Part shown: positions 15,888 through 24,167 of the stretch, piece by piece
How the letters are laid out: each line of letters starts with the position of its first letter
Numbering within the stretch: the stretch's first letter is position 1
Source: VGWB01 sp964480945
GTDB taxonomy: Bacteria; Bacteroidota; Ignavibacteria; UBA10030
Assembly (NCBI GenBank): GCA_964480945.1
Contig: CAYZRX010000031.1
Span: 1 to 38,036 of the forward strand
Direction of reading: 5' to 3'
DNA length: 38,036 nt
Made by a program: the position numbers and the translations under genes
Notes under the pieces: model-generated
What the model was told of the DNA's origin: nothing
The model's database searches: none
What the model saw: the letters and a program-made list of their open reading frames with translations, nothing else

Positions 15888-18065
15888 ATGTCTCCTCTCC
15901 GAATTCGTTCTTGCATCTTGCTGATTCTTCTTGCTTCCGCCGTTGCGTTTTCTCAAGTGCATATTAGGGAGCGCCTGGAGGTAAAGTCGCAGCAGGCGCC
16001 AGTTCGCTCGTTACAAGGCGTTGGAGAGATGACGCCGGCGACGCTTGAACTCATCTGGGACGCGCCTGATGATGTGACGTTGTCTGCGGAAACACCATGC
16101 GGCTCCGGCCAGCTCTCGGAGAGCGGTCCGGGGATGAAGGTGTACACCTTCCCAGGCTCGGTAGCAGGCCAGTACTTCTTCCGGATTTTCTACTACGGTT
16201 GTTCGGTTTTCGGTCAACCAGCGGCTCCTCCTGCAAATATCACCGGTACACTAACGTTTGGGAGTGACACACCAATCGTTTTCCACGGCACCGTTCAGCC
16301 CAGGTCCGACTGCATGGGTGCACCAAATTCTTTTGAGTTCACCTATGTTCATACCACACCATATGTGAGTTTGAGCGATTTCATCTTGAGGCCAACTGTT
16401 GATGTCGTCACCGAAGGCCAAGGCACCGACTTTCTATTCGAACCATTGGAAGGGTGCGTTGACACGAGATGGTATCCGGAAAATGATCCTATAACCCTCA
16501 CGATCGTTTCAGGAAGCGCATTTGGGAAGTTTGGCGTTGGTGATGATCCTGCGCTCGTGACAACGGTAACGTTCTTGGTGAGTGAGTTGCCAACTGTGCG
16601 GTTCATACCTTCTGGCCGCCTCGGGACGTATCCCGTCAGGATAGAGGCGCGCTGTCTCTCGCTCGTCAGGTATTGGGAGTTTGACGTGAGATACTGCTCG
16701 ATTCTTCTGGGGGAGGCGAAGTACTTCTACGTGGTGCAGGAAAGCGGGTGTGAGACGTATCCCCGGATCAAGATTTACGAGACGGACTCCCCCGTGCGGC
16801 CTCCGGGCGCGGAAGCAACTGATGTATGGGTAGTTCCTGATGAGGGGGAGGGATCATCTCCGGTGAGGAACAGCGGGAATGAGGAGAATTCCGGCAGCAG
16901 GCTTGGTGTGTATTGGGAGAAAAACAAGCCGATCCCCGGTGGAGCCAGCAATTTGCCAGTTGGGATGATACGCCTCGTGGGGCGTTATTGGCATCCTGAT
17001 TCGGTTTACACGGTCGATTTGATGGCCACGAAAAAGCTCGTTTGTTGGGGGCGCGAAGGAATCATCGCAGATCGGGTACCGATTGAGGTGAAGAAGCCGG
17101 CGAGGCTGTTAACTCCAGGCCAAAGTCCGACATACGCCAAAGCTAAAGACGTGCTCAACAATGTCATCAGCATCGATGACACTTGTATTGTGCATGGAGG
17201 GCGCTATGGTATTCCGCCACAATTCATCAAGGCGCATATGGACCAAGAGGCAGCAAAGAAGAACTTCAGTGGCGAAATTGGATGGGGATTCGCCCCATCC
17301 TACAGGTTCGAGCCATATGCGGCACAAACGAGTTACGGCAGAGCATTCCGTAGGCATAAATATTTCGTCGACAAGAATAGAACACCGGCGACGGATCAGA
17401 TGGGCACCGGCAAACCCATCCCTGACCATCAGAATGTGCTTTACCTCGACTATCCAAGGACTCCTTTGACCCTCTGGGATGTCATTACACAGTATTCACA
17501 ACTTGTGGACCCCGGTGGGAGCTCCCTTTACGGCAAGAGAAGATCTGACGGTTTTATGGACTACTATGCTTACCCAAGCCTCCAGCATTACTATTGGATC
17601 AAAATTGTTGATCCATTGCTTTTTGACAAAGGCTATCGAGGTCAGGAACTAGCTGATGCCGCGCGCAATCAGATGATCAACTATGTTAGATACGAACGAT
17701 CGCAAGTCGATCTCAATGCCGTCTCAGCTCAAACACGTATCAAAAGCTCATACGGGTTGCTGCAAATAACGTACGAGACGGCTCGTGACGAGACCGTAGG
17801 ATACCCGTATGATCAAAACGATCGAGGAGCAGAAGACAATCCTGAACGGCTGAACGTTACCGAGATCGGGATGCTTTATTCTATGAAGCATATGAACAAT
17901 CTGCTGAATGCCGGTCTCGACAAGTTGGCTCAAAAGGATCACGATTGGCCGGGCGGCCTCGAGGAGTATTTCAAGAACGTAGTGTATCAGAATTGGAATC
18001 CTGGAGATACGCAGTACGGTGACAAGGTGAAGCCGAGAATTGAGAAATTCAAGCCATCAGAATGA
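15888..18065 (+). CDS. Exported multidomain protein with lytic-transglycosylase-like C-terminus
   Basis: A 725-residue exported protein. Residues 1-22 are a signal peptide (SCILLILLASAVAFSQ). Residues about 30-400 look beta-rich and contain many cysteines, with no family recognised. The C-terminal ~290 residues resemble the SLT lysozyme-like fold: YERSQVDLNAVS (Glu603) followed 20 residues later by SSYGLLQITYETA, and then NPERLNVTEIGMLYSMKHM, matching the family order Glu...GLMQ...NP..N...G...YL. Another helix, IPPQFIKAHMDQEAA with Glu454, also looks like an SLT catalytic helix, separated by a ~150-residue stretch. Peptidoglycan cleavage is inferred. The base composition is visibly more A+T-rich than upstream genes. 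The stop overlaps an ATG of the next frame (ATGA). No T9SS sorting tail is present. Confidence 0.7.
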   Translation: MSPLRIRSCILLILLASAVAFSQVHIRERLEVKSQQAPVRSLQGVGEMTPATLELIWDAPDDVTLSAETPCGSGQLSESGPGMKVYTFPGSVAGQYFFRIFYYGCSVFGQPAAPPANITGTLTFGSDTPIVFHGTVQPRSDCMGAPNSFEFTYVHTTPYVSLSDFILRPTVDVVTEGQGTDFLFEPLEGCVDTRWYPENDPITLTIVSGSAFGKFGVGDDPALVTTVTFLVSELPTVRFIPSGRLGTYPVRIEARCLSLVRYWEFDVRYCSILLGEAKYFYVVQESGCETYPRIKIYETDSPVRPPGAEATDVWVVPDEGEGSSPVRNSGNEENSGSRLGVYWEKNKPIPGGASNLPVGMIRLVGRYWHPDSVYTVDLMATKKLVCWGREGIIADRVPIEVKKPARLLTPGQSPTYAKAKDVLNNVISIDDTCIVHGGRYGIPPQFIKAHMDQEAAKKNFSGEIGWGFAPSYRFEPYAAQTSYGRAFRRHKYFVDKNRTPATDQMGTGKPIPDHQNVLYLDYPRTPLTLWDVITQYSQLVDPGGSSLYGKRRSDGFMDYYAYPSLQHYYWIKIVDPLLFDKGYRGQELADAARNQMINYVRYERSQVDLNAVSAQTRIKSSYGLLQITYETARDETVGYPYDQNDRGAEDNPERLNVTEIGMLYSMKHMNNLLNAGLDKLAQKDHDWPGGLEEYFKNVVYQNWNPGDTQYGDKVKPRIEKFKPSE

Positions 18066-18082
18066 GCATGGGAAGTCCACCA

Positions 18083-20632
18083 ATGAAAAAATCCATTCGT
18101 TTCTTGTTGAGTGCGCTCTTGCTTCATTGCGTTGACGGGCAGCTTTTGTCTCAAACGTATATGGACGAGATTGCAGACGCCATCGAGTTGAAGGTTCACA
18201 GTCTCTACAACGGACAGTTCACTGTCAACATCGTCGTTGTTATGGACAGTTCGTTGAACAAAGCAGCCTTTCCTAACGCTGGTCCAAAAGAAGACCCATA
18301 CGGAACGCTGAAAGGATGTGTTCTATTTACTGCCCAACCAATTGAGAGATACTATAGCTCCCGGGCTTTTGTGGGCATCTTCAAGAATAATCAAATTCTC
18401 TGGCATTCGGATACGGTCATTAGTATAGAAAACTCCTACCAACACGACATTGTTGCCACCACAGACTTGAACAATGACGGCAAGGTTGATATCATCACTT
18501 CGTGGCTGTACGGAATGACAATGAACTTGGAGCGTCTGTGGATTTTCAGCTGGGATGGACAGAATGGCACTGTGATCAATGACTACGACAGTGAGAATCT
18601 CTCAGTGATTAAGTCCTACGAAGGTTTGTTCCTGCTTGTGGACATCAATGCAGATGGAATTTTTGAGATCCAGGGCGTTGAAGATCCGTATAGTGAACCC
18701 GAAAAGATTGTTACCTATGCATGGAACGGTAGCGTTTATACCAACTGGCCTAATTCACCGCAACCTCTTCCGAGTGGATATCTACCGAAGAACAGACTTG
18801 AAGTTGAGGTAAAGGCGAGGGTGGTAAAGGATGGCAGTAGCTTTGTGTTTCATTATGTTCTTGACAACAAGGCAACCAGTATCCAAAAGGTGGATGCATT
18901 CTTGCTTCCCCAGTGTACAGATTCGATCCGGGGGAAAGCCGTACCAAGGAATTGGAATTTCGGTCTCTTGAGAAAGCAACTCTTCGGATGGCGCGATGAC
19001 CGCATTAGCCCTAGACCTATTCCGAAGGGTGGTATCGAGCCAGATTTTGCCTGTGAAAGCACGGCACTCCCCAGATTGATGCCTTTCTATGTGCAAGGGG
19101 AGAACTTCTGGTGGGGTCAGCCATCAGTTGACAGAGAAACACTTGAGTTTCCAGAGGAGGCTTGGTATCAAGACATCATTAACAACTCATTTCGCGGCCT
19201 CACCGTCGGCCCAGGCAATTCGCCTTTTCCACTTGTACCTTTGGATTTTCTGGATACTCTCAGCAGCTACACCACCCAATCCCGCTCGCTGGGTTGGATC
19301 AAGGACCAACCGACAGCGGACAAATATCTCGGCTACTTCTCAACAGCAAGGGCCAAACTTGTGCAGCGCGACAGCGGTGGGGTTAGAACCGTCCTCGTAC
19401 AAGTCCTGCACGATGTCGATATCGACAGCACAGCCAACCTCACAAGCGAAGCATACGCCCTGCTCAAGTTCAACACCGAGTATCTTGTTGATGCGCTGCC
19501 CCAAACACCGGCTGCGCCTCTCTTGGCTGTCAAACTGGTTTCCAGCACCGGCATCAACCTCACCGGCGGATCACTGCAATACTACGATGGCGGTTGGAAG
19601 GACGCCACGAACAACAACGACGGCACGTTCAGCATCGACACCAAGCTGAAGACAATCAGCCTGCGTATGACGTATGCTTACGGCTCGCAGACGAAATCAA
19701 ATGTAGCCGTTGGAGCCGATATGGTCGTCTTCCAAACCGTCAATGCGCAAGTTAAGCTGCAGAACCGCCAAGGTGCTTTGATGGACACCGGCGCGGTCCA
19801 GTACTACGCCGGCGCTTGGAGGAGCTTCGGAACAACCACCAACGGTGTGGCAACGAAGGAACTGCTGCCAAACAATTACTCGTTCCGAATGACCTACGCC
19901 TATGCGAGCAAGGACAAGCAGCAAGATATCGCCGCTAATCCAACGGTCGTTTTCGAAACGGTCAATGCGGCGGTTCAGCTGCAGAACAGCCAGGGAAGCC
20001 TCATTGACGGGGGCACAGTGCAATACTACTCAGGTGCTTGGAGAGAGTTCGGAGTGACAACAAACGGCGTCGCAACGAAAGAACTGCTGCCAAGCAATTA
20101 CTCATTCAGAATCACCTATGCTTATGCCAGCAAGGACAAGCAGCAAGACATCGGCGCGAACTCGACGGTCGTTTTCCAGACGGTCAGTGCCGTGGTGCAA
20201 TTGCAGAACAGCCAGGGCGGTCTCATCGATCAAGGGACGGTGCAGTATTACTCTGGCGCCTGGAGAAGCTTCGGAACGACGGCTAACGGTGCAGCAACCA
20301 AAGAACTCCTGCCAAACAACTACTCGTTCAGGATGACCTATGAATTCGTCTCCAACGACAAGGCACATGATCTTTCCACAAGCAGCACGGTGAGCTTTTC
20401 GACGGTCTTGTGCAGGGTGAGAGTGAAGGATGCCCAGAACCAGCCGGTGGATGGCGCACAGGCAAGCTACTATGCTGGAGCCTGGCGGCCGATAGGCGGT
20501 ACGGTGAACGGCGAGGTGACGAAGGAATTGCTGCCGGCCAACTTGACGTTCAGAATTCGCTACGGCGCGACACAGCAAGACGAGGCACAGAATCTCTCGA
20601 CGAATACTGTCGTGGAGTTTAGTGTGCAGTAG
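18083..20632 (+). CDS. Large exported protein with five tandem 74-residue repeats
   Basis: About 849 residues, function unknown. The N-terminus is a signal peptide (MKKSIRFLLSALLLHCVDG). Residues near 135 (TTDLNNDGKVDIITSW) and 195 (DINADGIFEIQGV) are calcium-loop-like motifs of the FG-GAP/VCBS type. The middle 250 residues match nothing I recognise. The C-terminal 370 residues are five tandem units of 74 residues with conserved QYYSGAWRSFG, TKELLPNNYSFRMTY and TVVFQTV, probably Ig-like beta-sandwich domains. The last unit runs straight into the stop codon, so there is no T9SS tail. I use ATG 18083 because GGAAG lies seven bases upstream and it opens with Met-Lys-Lys; ATG 18062 overlaps the previous stop and is equally possible. 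A+T-rich composition continues. Confidence 0.78.
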   Translation: MKKSIRFLLSALLLHCVDGQLLSQTYMDEIADAIELKVHSLYNGQFTVNIVVVMDSSLNKAAFPNAGPKEDPYGTLKGCVLFTAQPIERYYSSRAFVGIFKNNQILWHSDTVISIENSYQHDIVATTDLNNDGKVDIITSWLYGMTMNLERLWIFSWDGQNGTVINDYDSENLSVIKSYEGLFLLVDINADGIFEIQGVEDPYSEPEKIVTYAWNGSVYTNWPNSPQPLPSGYLPKNRLEVEVKARVVKDGSSFVFHYVLDNKATSIQKVDAFLLPQCTDSIRGKAVPRNWNFGLLRKQLFGWRDDRISPRPIPKGGIEPDFACESTALPRLMPFYVQGENFWWGQPSVDRETLEFPEEAWYQDIINNSFRGLTVGPGNSPFPLVPLDFLDTLSSYTTQSRSLGWIKDQPTADKYLGYFSTARAKLVQRDSGGVRTVLVQVLHDVDIDSTANLTSEAYALLKFNTEYLVDALPQTPAAPLLAVKLVSSTGINLTGGSLQYYDGGWKDATNNNDGTFSIDTKLKTISLRMTYAYGSQTKSNVAVGADMVVFQTVNAQVKLQNRQGALMDTGAVQYYAGAWRSFGTTTNGVATKELLPNNYSFRMTYAYASKDKQQDIAANPTVVFETVNAAVQLQNSQGSLIDGGTVQYYSGAWREFGVTTNGVATKELLPSNYSFRITYAYASKDKQQDIGANSTVVFQTVSAVVQLQNSQGGLIDQGTVQYYSGAWRSFGTTANGAATKELLPNNYSFRMTYEFVSNDKAHDLSTSSTVSFSTVLCRVRVKDAQNQPVDGAQASYYAGAWRPIGGTVNGEVTKELLPANLTFRIRYGATQQDEAQNLSTNTVVEFSVQ
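19520..20629 (+). repeat. Five tandem 222-bp coding repeats
   Basis: Equivalent positions recur exactly every 222 bp (19741, 19963, 20185, 20407, with a diverged first unit from about 19520), giving 5 x 222 = 1110 bp ending immediately before the TAG at 20630. Units 2-4 are close in sequence; units 1 and 5 are diverged, the usual picture of expansion from the centre. High similarity makes this prone to assembly collapse or unit-number variation. Confidence 0.9.
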
Positions 20633-20758
20633 GAAGTATTGAAGGAGAAGGTAGGAAGTGGGAAGACGGCGGAAAGCAGTAGGCAGTATGCAGACAGCGC
20701 ACAGCGAACCCAAAACTTTCAACTTGGAACTTGAAACTCAGAACTGAAGTAGCAGGAG
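20633..20758. repeat. Long degenerate heptanucleotide tract (18 units)
   Basis: Eighteen consecutive 7-base units fill almost the whole spacer between two exported-protein genes. Early units are GGAAGTG/GGAAGAC-like, then AGCAGTA/GGCAGTA-like, then TTGGAAC/TTGAAAC-like. The period never slips although the word changes. The last unit (GCAGGAG) contributes to the Shine-Dalgarno of the next gene. Confidence 0.85.
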
Positions 20759-20759
20759 G
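20754..20759 (+). promoter_or_regulatory. Strong Shine-Dalgarno AGGAGG of the T9SS-sorted protein
   Basis: A perfect AGGAGG ends four bases before the ATG at 20764. It fixes the start there rather than at 20731, and it is built from the final unit of the heptamer tract. Confidence 0.75.
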
Positions 20760-20763
20760 TCAA

Positions 20764-21417
20764 ATGAAACAGGCGATCATTGTCCTCACGATCTTGTTCC
20801 TGCTCGCGGCAGGAATGCAGCCAGGCGCAGCACAAACCGTCTATCAACTGCCGTTTGCCTCTGTGGACAACAGCATCGAGCTGACGGTGGTGAACAGCTC
20901 AGCTGTGCCATTGTCTGGAGTGACGGTCGAGACAGCAGGTTTGCCGAGCTGGCTTAAGTTCAAGGAGGTCAGCCAGAGCATCAATCTGGTGAAGGCGAAG
21001 CAAGAGATGCCTGTCGTCTTCACATTTTCGGTCGACAAGTCAGCGCCGGTGGGAAAGGAAGAGACGATCCGGTTTGCAGTAGCCTCAGCAACTGGCGAGA
21101 AGTGGACGAAGGAGATCAAGGTGACCGTGTCAGCGCCGGAGCGTTTTGAGTTGTTTCAGAATTACCCGAATCCTTTCAATCCCGCTACTACAATTAGCTA
21201 TCAGCTCCCTCAGGATAGCAAGGTGAGTTTGAAGATCTTCAATGTCCTTGGACAAGAGGTAGCGACGCTTGTCGATGGCCAGCGGCAGGCAGGGTATCAC
21301 GAGGAGCGGTGGGAAGCAAGGGGTTTTGCATCGGGCATGTACATCTATCAACTCTTGCTCATCGATGAGAAAGGCAATCGCCAGATTGCTCGAAAGAAGC
21401 TTGTCGTGCTGAAGTAA
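20764..21417 (+). CDS. Small exported protein with T9SS type A sorting domain
   Basis: A 217-residue protein with a signal peptide (IIVLTILFLLAAGMQPGAAQ), a ~100-residue Ig-like body rich in Val/Ser/Thr, and a C-terminal type IX secretion sorting domain from about residue 133: FELFQNYPNPFNPATTISY, VSLKIFNVLGQEVATL, and a final GMYIYQLLL...KKLVVLK. Such tails direct proteins through the T9SS for surface anchoring in Bacteroidota and relatives. It is the only protein of the 15.9-21.4 kb cassette with such a tail, so it may provide the surface anchor for its two neighbours (inference). Its start has the strongest Shine-Dalgarno in the window. Confidence 0.85.
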   Translation: MKQAIIVLTILFLLAAGMQPGAAQTVYQLPFASVDNSIELTVVNSSAVPLSGVTVETAGLPSWLKFKEVSQSINLVKAKQEMPVVFTFSVDKSAPVGKEETIRFAVASATGEKWTKEIKVTVSAPERFELFQNYPNPFNPATTISYQLPQDSKVSLKIFNVLGQEVATLVDGQRQAGYHEERWEARGFASGMYIYQLLLIDEKGNRQIARKKLVVLK

Positions 21418-21612
21418 GGCCGTGTGGCAGCAATTGGATCCTCCTTTCGCTCGAGCAACAACGTATCCACTCCAAAGAATCGGGTTCATCGGGCTTTCGA
21501 TCAATCTCCTTGCGGCAAATCCTCCTACAACCTACTGCTGCGATTGTGTTTGACTGTCCGTTGCAGCGGACGCTCTGCTTCCGCACGTAATGAGTTTGTA
21601 AGCCCTGCCTGC

Positions 21613-21641
21613 TTGAACCTCAGGCGTCTTTTCTCTATTTT
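21613..21641 (+). promoter_or_regulatory. Candidate promoter of the aldolase-ddl-ftsB-like genes
   Basis: TTGAAC (21613-21618), 17-nt spacer, TATTTT (21636-21641), with the inferred start about 20 nt before the ATG at 21668. The rest of the 250-bp spacer 21418-21667 shows no gene, terminator or repeat that I can support. Confidence 0.45.
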
Positions 21642-21667
21642 CAGTTCGGAACGCTGGACCTCCCGCT

Positions 21668-22315
21668 ATGACAAAGAGTAACGAGGCGAAGATCGCGCGT
21701 CATCTTGCCGATGTTTGCCATTGGCTGTATCAGAAAGGGTTCGTGACGGCGACGGATGGAAACGTCAGCGCGCGGCTGCGAAACGGAAATATCCTCACGA
21801 CCCCGACGTCGATCAATAAAGGAAGGGTCACGGAAGCCGATCTCGTCGAGGTAACCCTGCAGGGAGAAGCCGTGGTGGCCCATCGGAAGCCTTCTATGGA
21901 GCTGGGGATGCACCTGTTCATCTACAAGCAGCGGAGTGATGTGGAGGCGGTCGTGCACGCTCATCCCCCCTACGCAACGGGGTTCGCGACAGCGAGGATT
22001 GCGCTCGATAAGAATATCCTTCCCGAAGTCGTCTTCGGTTTGGGAAGCGTCCCTCTTGCACAGTATGCGACGCCTTCCACGGGAGAAGTCGCAGAGTCGA
22101 TCGCACCGTTCGTCCAGGCCTCCAACGCCATCCTCCTGCAGAATCACGGCGTGGTGACGTACGGTGCGGATCTGGATGACGCGTTCTTCAAAATGGAGAA
22201 GGTCGAACACGCGGCGCACATCGCCTTCGTAGCTAGAATGCTCGGCGGTGAGCGTCAGCTTTCCCCGAACGAAGTGGCGAAACTCTTTGCGGCGTTCGGG
22301 AAGAAGGAATCGTAG
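21668..22315 (+). CDS. Class II aldolase/adducin family protein (L-fuculose-phosphate-aldolase-like)
   Basis: Zinc-dependent aldolase fold of 215 residues, the size of FucA/AraD proteins. Zinc ligands are visible as His97 and His99 in VVHAHPPYAT and His160 in LLQNHGVV, with Glu78 in PSMELGMHL at the position of the catalytic/metal glutamate. The phosphate-binding segments TATDGNVSARL and TTPTSINKG are also in place. It probably cleaves a sugar-phosphate to dihydroxyacetone phosphate plus an aldehyde, but related proteins act as epimerases or in methionine salvage (MtnB), so the substrate is open. It lies 17 bp upstream of ddl on the same strand. Confidence 0.87.
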   Translation: MTKSNEAKIARHLADVCHWLYQKGFVTATDGNVSARLRNGNILTTPTSINKGRVTEADLVEVTLQGEAVVAHRKPSMELGMHLFIYKQRSDVEAVVHAHPPYATGFATARIALDKNILPEVVFGLGSVPLAQYATPSTGEVAESIAPFVQASNAILLQNHGVVTYGADLDDAFFKMEKVEHAAHIAFVARMLGGERQLSPNEVAKLFAAFGKKES

Positions 22316-22332
22316 CTAAAAGACATCTCAGC

Positions 22333-23478
22333 ATGAGCCGGTCGCCTATGGCCAAGAAAATCCGCGTCGGCGTTATCTTCGGGGGACGTTCCGTTGAGCA
22401 TGAGGTTTCGCTCGTCTCCGCAGCATCGGTGATCAGCGCGCTCGACAAGGAAAAGTACGACATCCTTCCCATCGGGATAACTGCGGAGGGCCGCTGGCTC
22501 AGCTCAGCGGAAGCCTTAGCGTTGTTGAAGGAAAAGGGAAAGATCGACGACCTTCCCGAGCATATTCTGGTACCCGATCCCCGGAAGAGAGGCCTTGTCC
22601 CCCTCCGGAATTCCTCTGCTGAAGTCCCCCCTCATCCCATCGATGTCATTTTTCCGGTCCTGCACGGCACGTACGGCGAGGATGGAACGATTCAGGGGTT
22701 GTTCGAGCTTGCCGAGATTCCCTACGTCGGATCAGGCGTCCTCGGCTCGGCACTGGGGATGGACAAGGTTGTGCAGAAACAGCTGCTGCGCCAGGCCGAG
22801 GTCCCGGTCACGCCGGACATTTGGTTCTACCTCGAGGAATTTCTCAAAGCCCAGCGCAAGCTCATCGCTTCGATCGAGCGAAAGCTCGGCTATCCCTGCT
22901 TCGTCAAGCCTGCGAACCTTGGATCCAGCGTCGGTATAAGCAAAGCCCACGACAGGAAGGAGCTCGTAGGAGCGATACGGCATGCAGGGGAGTACGATCT
23001 GAAGGTCCTCGTCGAGAAGGGGATCGAGCGGGCGCGCGAGATCGAGTGCAGCGTACTCGGGAACGACGATCCGATCGCATCGGCGCCCGGCGAGGTCATC
23101 CCGTCGAACGAGTTCTACGACTATGACGCGAAGTACGTCGACGGAAAGTCGACATCCGTCATCCCAGCAAAGCTTCCCCGGTCCGTTGCCAGGAAGGTTC
23201 AGCAGTATGCGGTCGACAGCTTCAAGGTGTTGAACTGCTCCGGTATGGCGCGGGTCGATTTTCTTGTGACGAAGGGGAGAAACAGGATTTACTTGAACGA
23301 GCTGAACACCATCCCTGGTTTTACTTCGATCAGCATGTACCCGAAGCTCTGGCAGGCATCAGGCCTGTCGTATCCGGAGTTGCTCGACAGGCTCATCCAG
23401 CTTGCCTTCGAACGTCACCGGGGGAAGGTGAATCTGAAGACGACGTATAGCCCGAAAACGGATTGGTACAAGCGTTGA
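22333..23478 (+). CDS. ddl: D-alanine--D-alanine ligase
   Basis: ATP-grasp ligase making D-Ala-D-Ala for peptidoglycan precursors. The 381-residue product has the N-terminal GVIFGGRSVEHEVSLVSA, the HGTYGEDGTIQG segment, the ATP-grasp FVKPANLGSSVGI, the omega-loop FYDYDAKYVDGKST and the metal-binding LNELNTIPGFTSISMYPKL. The Tyr of YDYDAKY is the residue associated with D-Ala rather than D-lactate specificity in D-Ala ligases, so ordinary, vancomycin-sensitive-type precursors are expected (inference). ATG 22348 (MAKKIRVGV) is an equally good start. The neighbouring division protein downstream fits a cell-wall context. Confidence 0.96.
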   Translation: MSRSPMAKKIRVGVIFGGRSVEHEVSLVSAASVISALDKEKYDILPIGITAEGRWLSSAEALALLKEKGKIDDLPEHILVPDPRKRGLVPLRNSSAEVPPHPIDVIFPVLHGTYGEDGTIQGLFELAEIPYVGSGVLGSALGMDKVVQKQLLRQAEVPVTPDIWFYLEEFLKAQRKLIASIERKLGYPCFVKPANLGSSVGISKAHDRKELVGAIRHAGEYDLKVLVEKGIERAREIECSVLGNDDPIASAPGEVIPSNEFYDYDAKYVDGKSTSVIPAKLPRSVARKVQQYAVDSFKVLNCSGMARVDFLVTKGRNRIYLNELNTIPGFTSISMYPKLWQASGLSYPELLDRLIQLAFERHRGKVNLKTTYSPKTDWYKR

Positions 23479-23514
23479 CGTGATTTGCAGAACGGCGGAA
23501 TTCCAGTTACCTTC

Positions 23515-23862
23515 ATGCCAATGGAAGGTCAATTTCTCAGGAAAGCGCGGAAGCCGCGGTGGTTGCGGGGGATCACGAAGAAGGTCTTCAAGACGAGACG
23601 CCGCGCGGCGATCGTGATCGCTGCCGCAGTCGTTCTTTCGTATGTCCTCTTCAACAACCGGGGGGTGATTGCACGCATACGGCTCGAGCACGAACGCCAG
23701 GTGATGATCGAGAAAGTCAGGGCAGCCCAGCAGGAAAACCAGCGTTTGGAGGCGTATCTCAAAGCGCTCGACGGCGACAAGAAAACGGTTGAGAAGGTCG
23801 CACGCGAGAAATATGGTATGGCGAGAGCAGGAGAGACGGTTTATAAGGTTAAGAAAAACTGA
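23515..23862 (+). CDS. FtsB/DivIC-like septum formation initiator
   Basis: A small bitopic division protein of 115 residues: a basic cytoplasmic N-terminus (RKPRWLRGITKKVFKTRRR), one transmembrane helix (AAIVIAAAVVLSYVLF), a periplasmic coiled coil rich in Glu/Gln/Arg (HERQVMIEKVRAAQQENQRL), and the family-typical end VAREKYGMARAGETVYKVKK. Such proteins bridge FtsL and FtsQ in the divisome. Start choice is uncertain: ATG 23515, ATG 23521, or a TTG at 23485 are in frame; none has a strong Shine-Dalgarno. It follows ddl by 36 bp. A heptamer tract begins right after the stop and a rho-independent terminator stands at 23938. Confidence 0.85.
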   Translation: MPMEGQFLRKARKPRWLRGITKKVFKTRRRAAIVIAAAVVLSYVLFNNRGVIARIRLEHERQVMIEKVRAAQQENQRLEAYLKALDGDKKTVEKVAREKYGMARAGETVYKVKKN

Positions 23863-23897
23863 AGAGGAGTAAGCAGTAGGGAGTATGGAGAACGTAG
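23863..23897. repeat. Short heptamer repeat tract
   Basis: Five 7-base units directly after the TGA of the FtsB-like gene, such as TAAGCAG then TAGGGAG (23870-23883). The GCAGTAG/GGAGTAT words resemble the middle of the longer tract at 20633-20758. Confidence 0.7.
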
Positions 23898-23937
23898 GCA
23901 GTCCTGGCTTCCAGCCCAGGGCGATGAAGATGGCAAG

Positions 23938-23973
23938 CCAACATTAGTACCAGTGGCCTAATGTTGGTTTTTT
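23938..23973 (+). terminator. Rho-independent terminator after the ddl/ftsB-like operon
   Basis: A perfect 9-bp stem CCAACATTA/TAATGTTGG (23938-23946, 23959-23967) with a 12-nt loop, followed by TTTTTT (23968-23973). It lies 75 bp after the FtsB-like stop codon. Confidence 0.85.
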
Positions 23974-24050
23974 CATTTTCGATGGTTGTTCAGGCAATCG
24001 TGGTTTCCATTCGAGGTTCGTGTTTCTAGAGCCGATTCAAGAAAGTAATC

Positions 24051-24121
24051 TTTGAGCCAAAGGCTCATCTCCGCCTGTCCGAAGGACCCCTTCGGGGAGG
24101 CGGATGAGCCTCGGGCTCAAG
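24051..24121. repeat. Long imperfect palindrome (REP-like) in the rarA upstream region
   Basis: The left arm 24051-24085 and right arm 24089-24121 pair almost throughout around a three-base loop; TTGAGCC/GGCTCAA, GGCTCATC/GATGAGCC, CCGCCT/AGGCGG and CGAAGG/CCTTCG all match in order. The nearby gene-free stretch 23974-24050 shows nothing else I can name. Confidence 0.75.
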
Positions 24122-24167
24122 CCTTCGGCTGAGTATTTTGTTGTGAATTGGAATTCGATTGAGAGGT

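Noticed and set aside
21424..21681. 85-residue open frame before the aldolase gene
   Set aside because: Low-complexity Ser/Arg-rich translation overlapping a conserved start, no ribosome-binding site.
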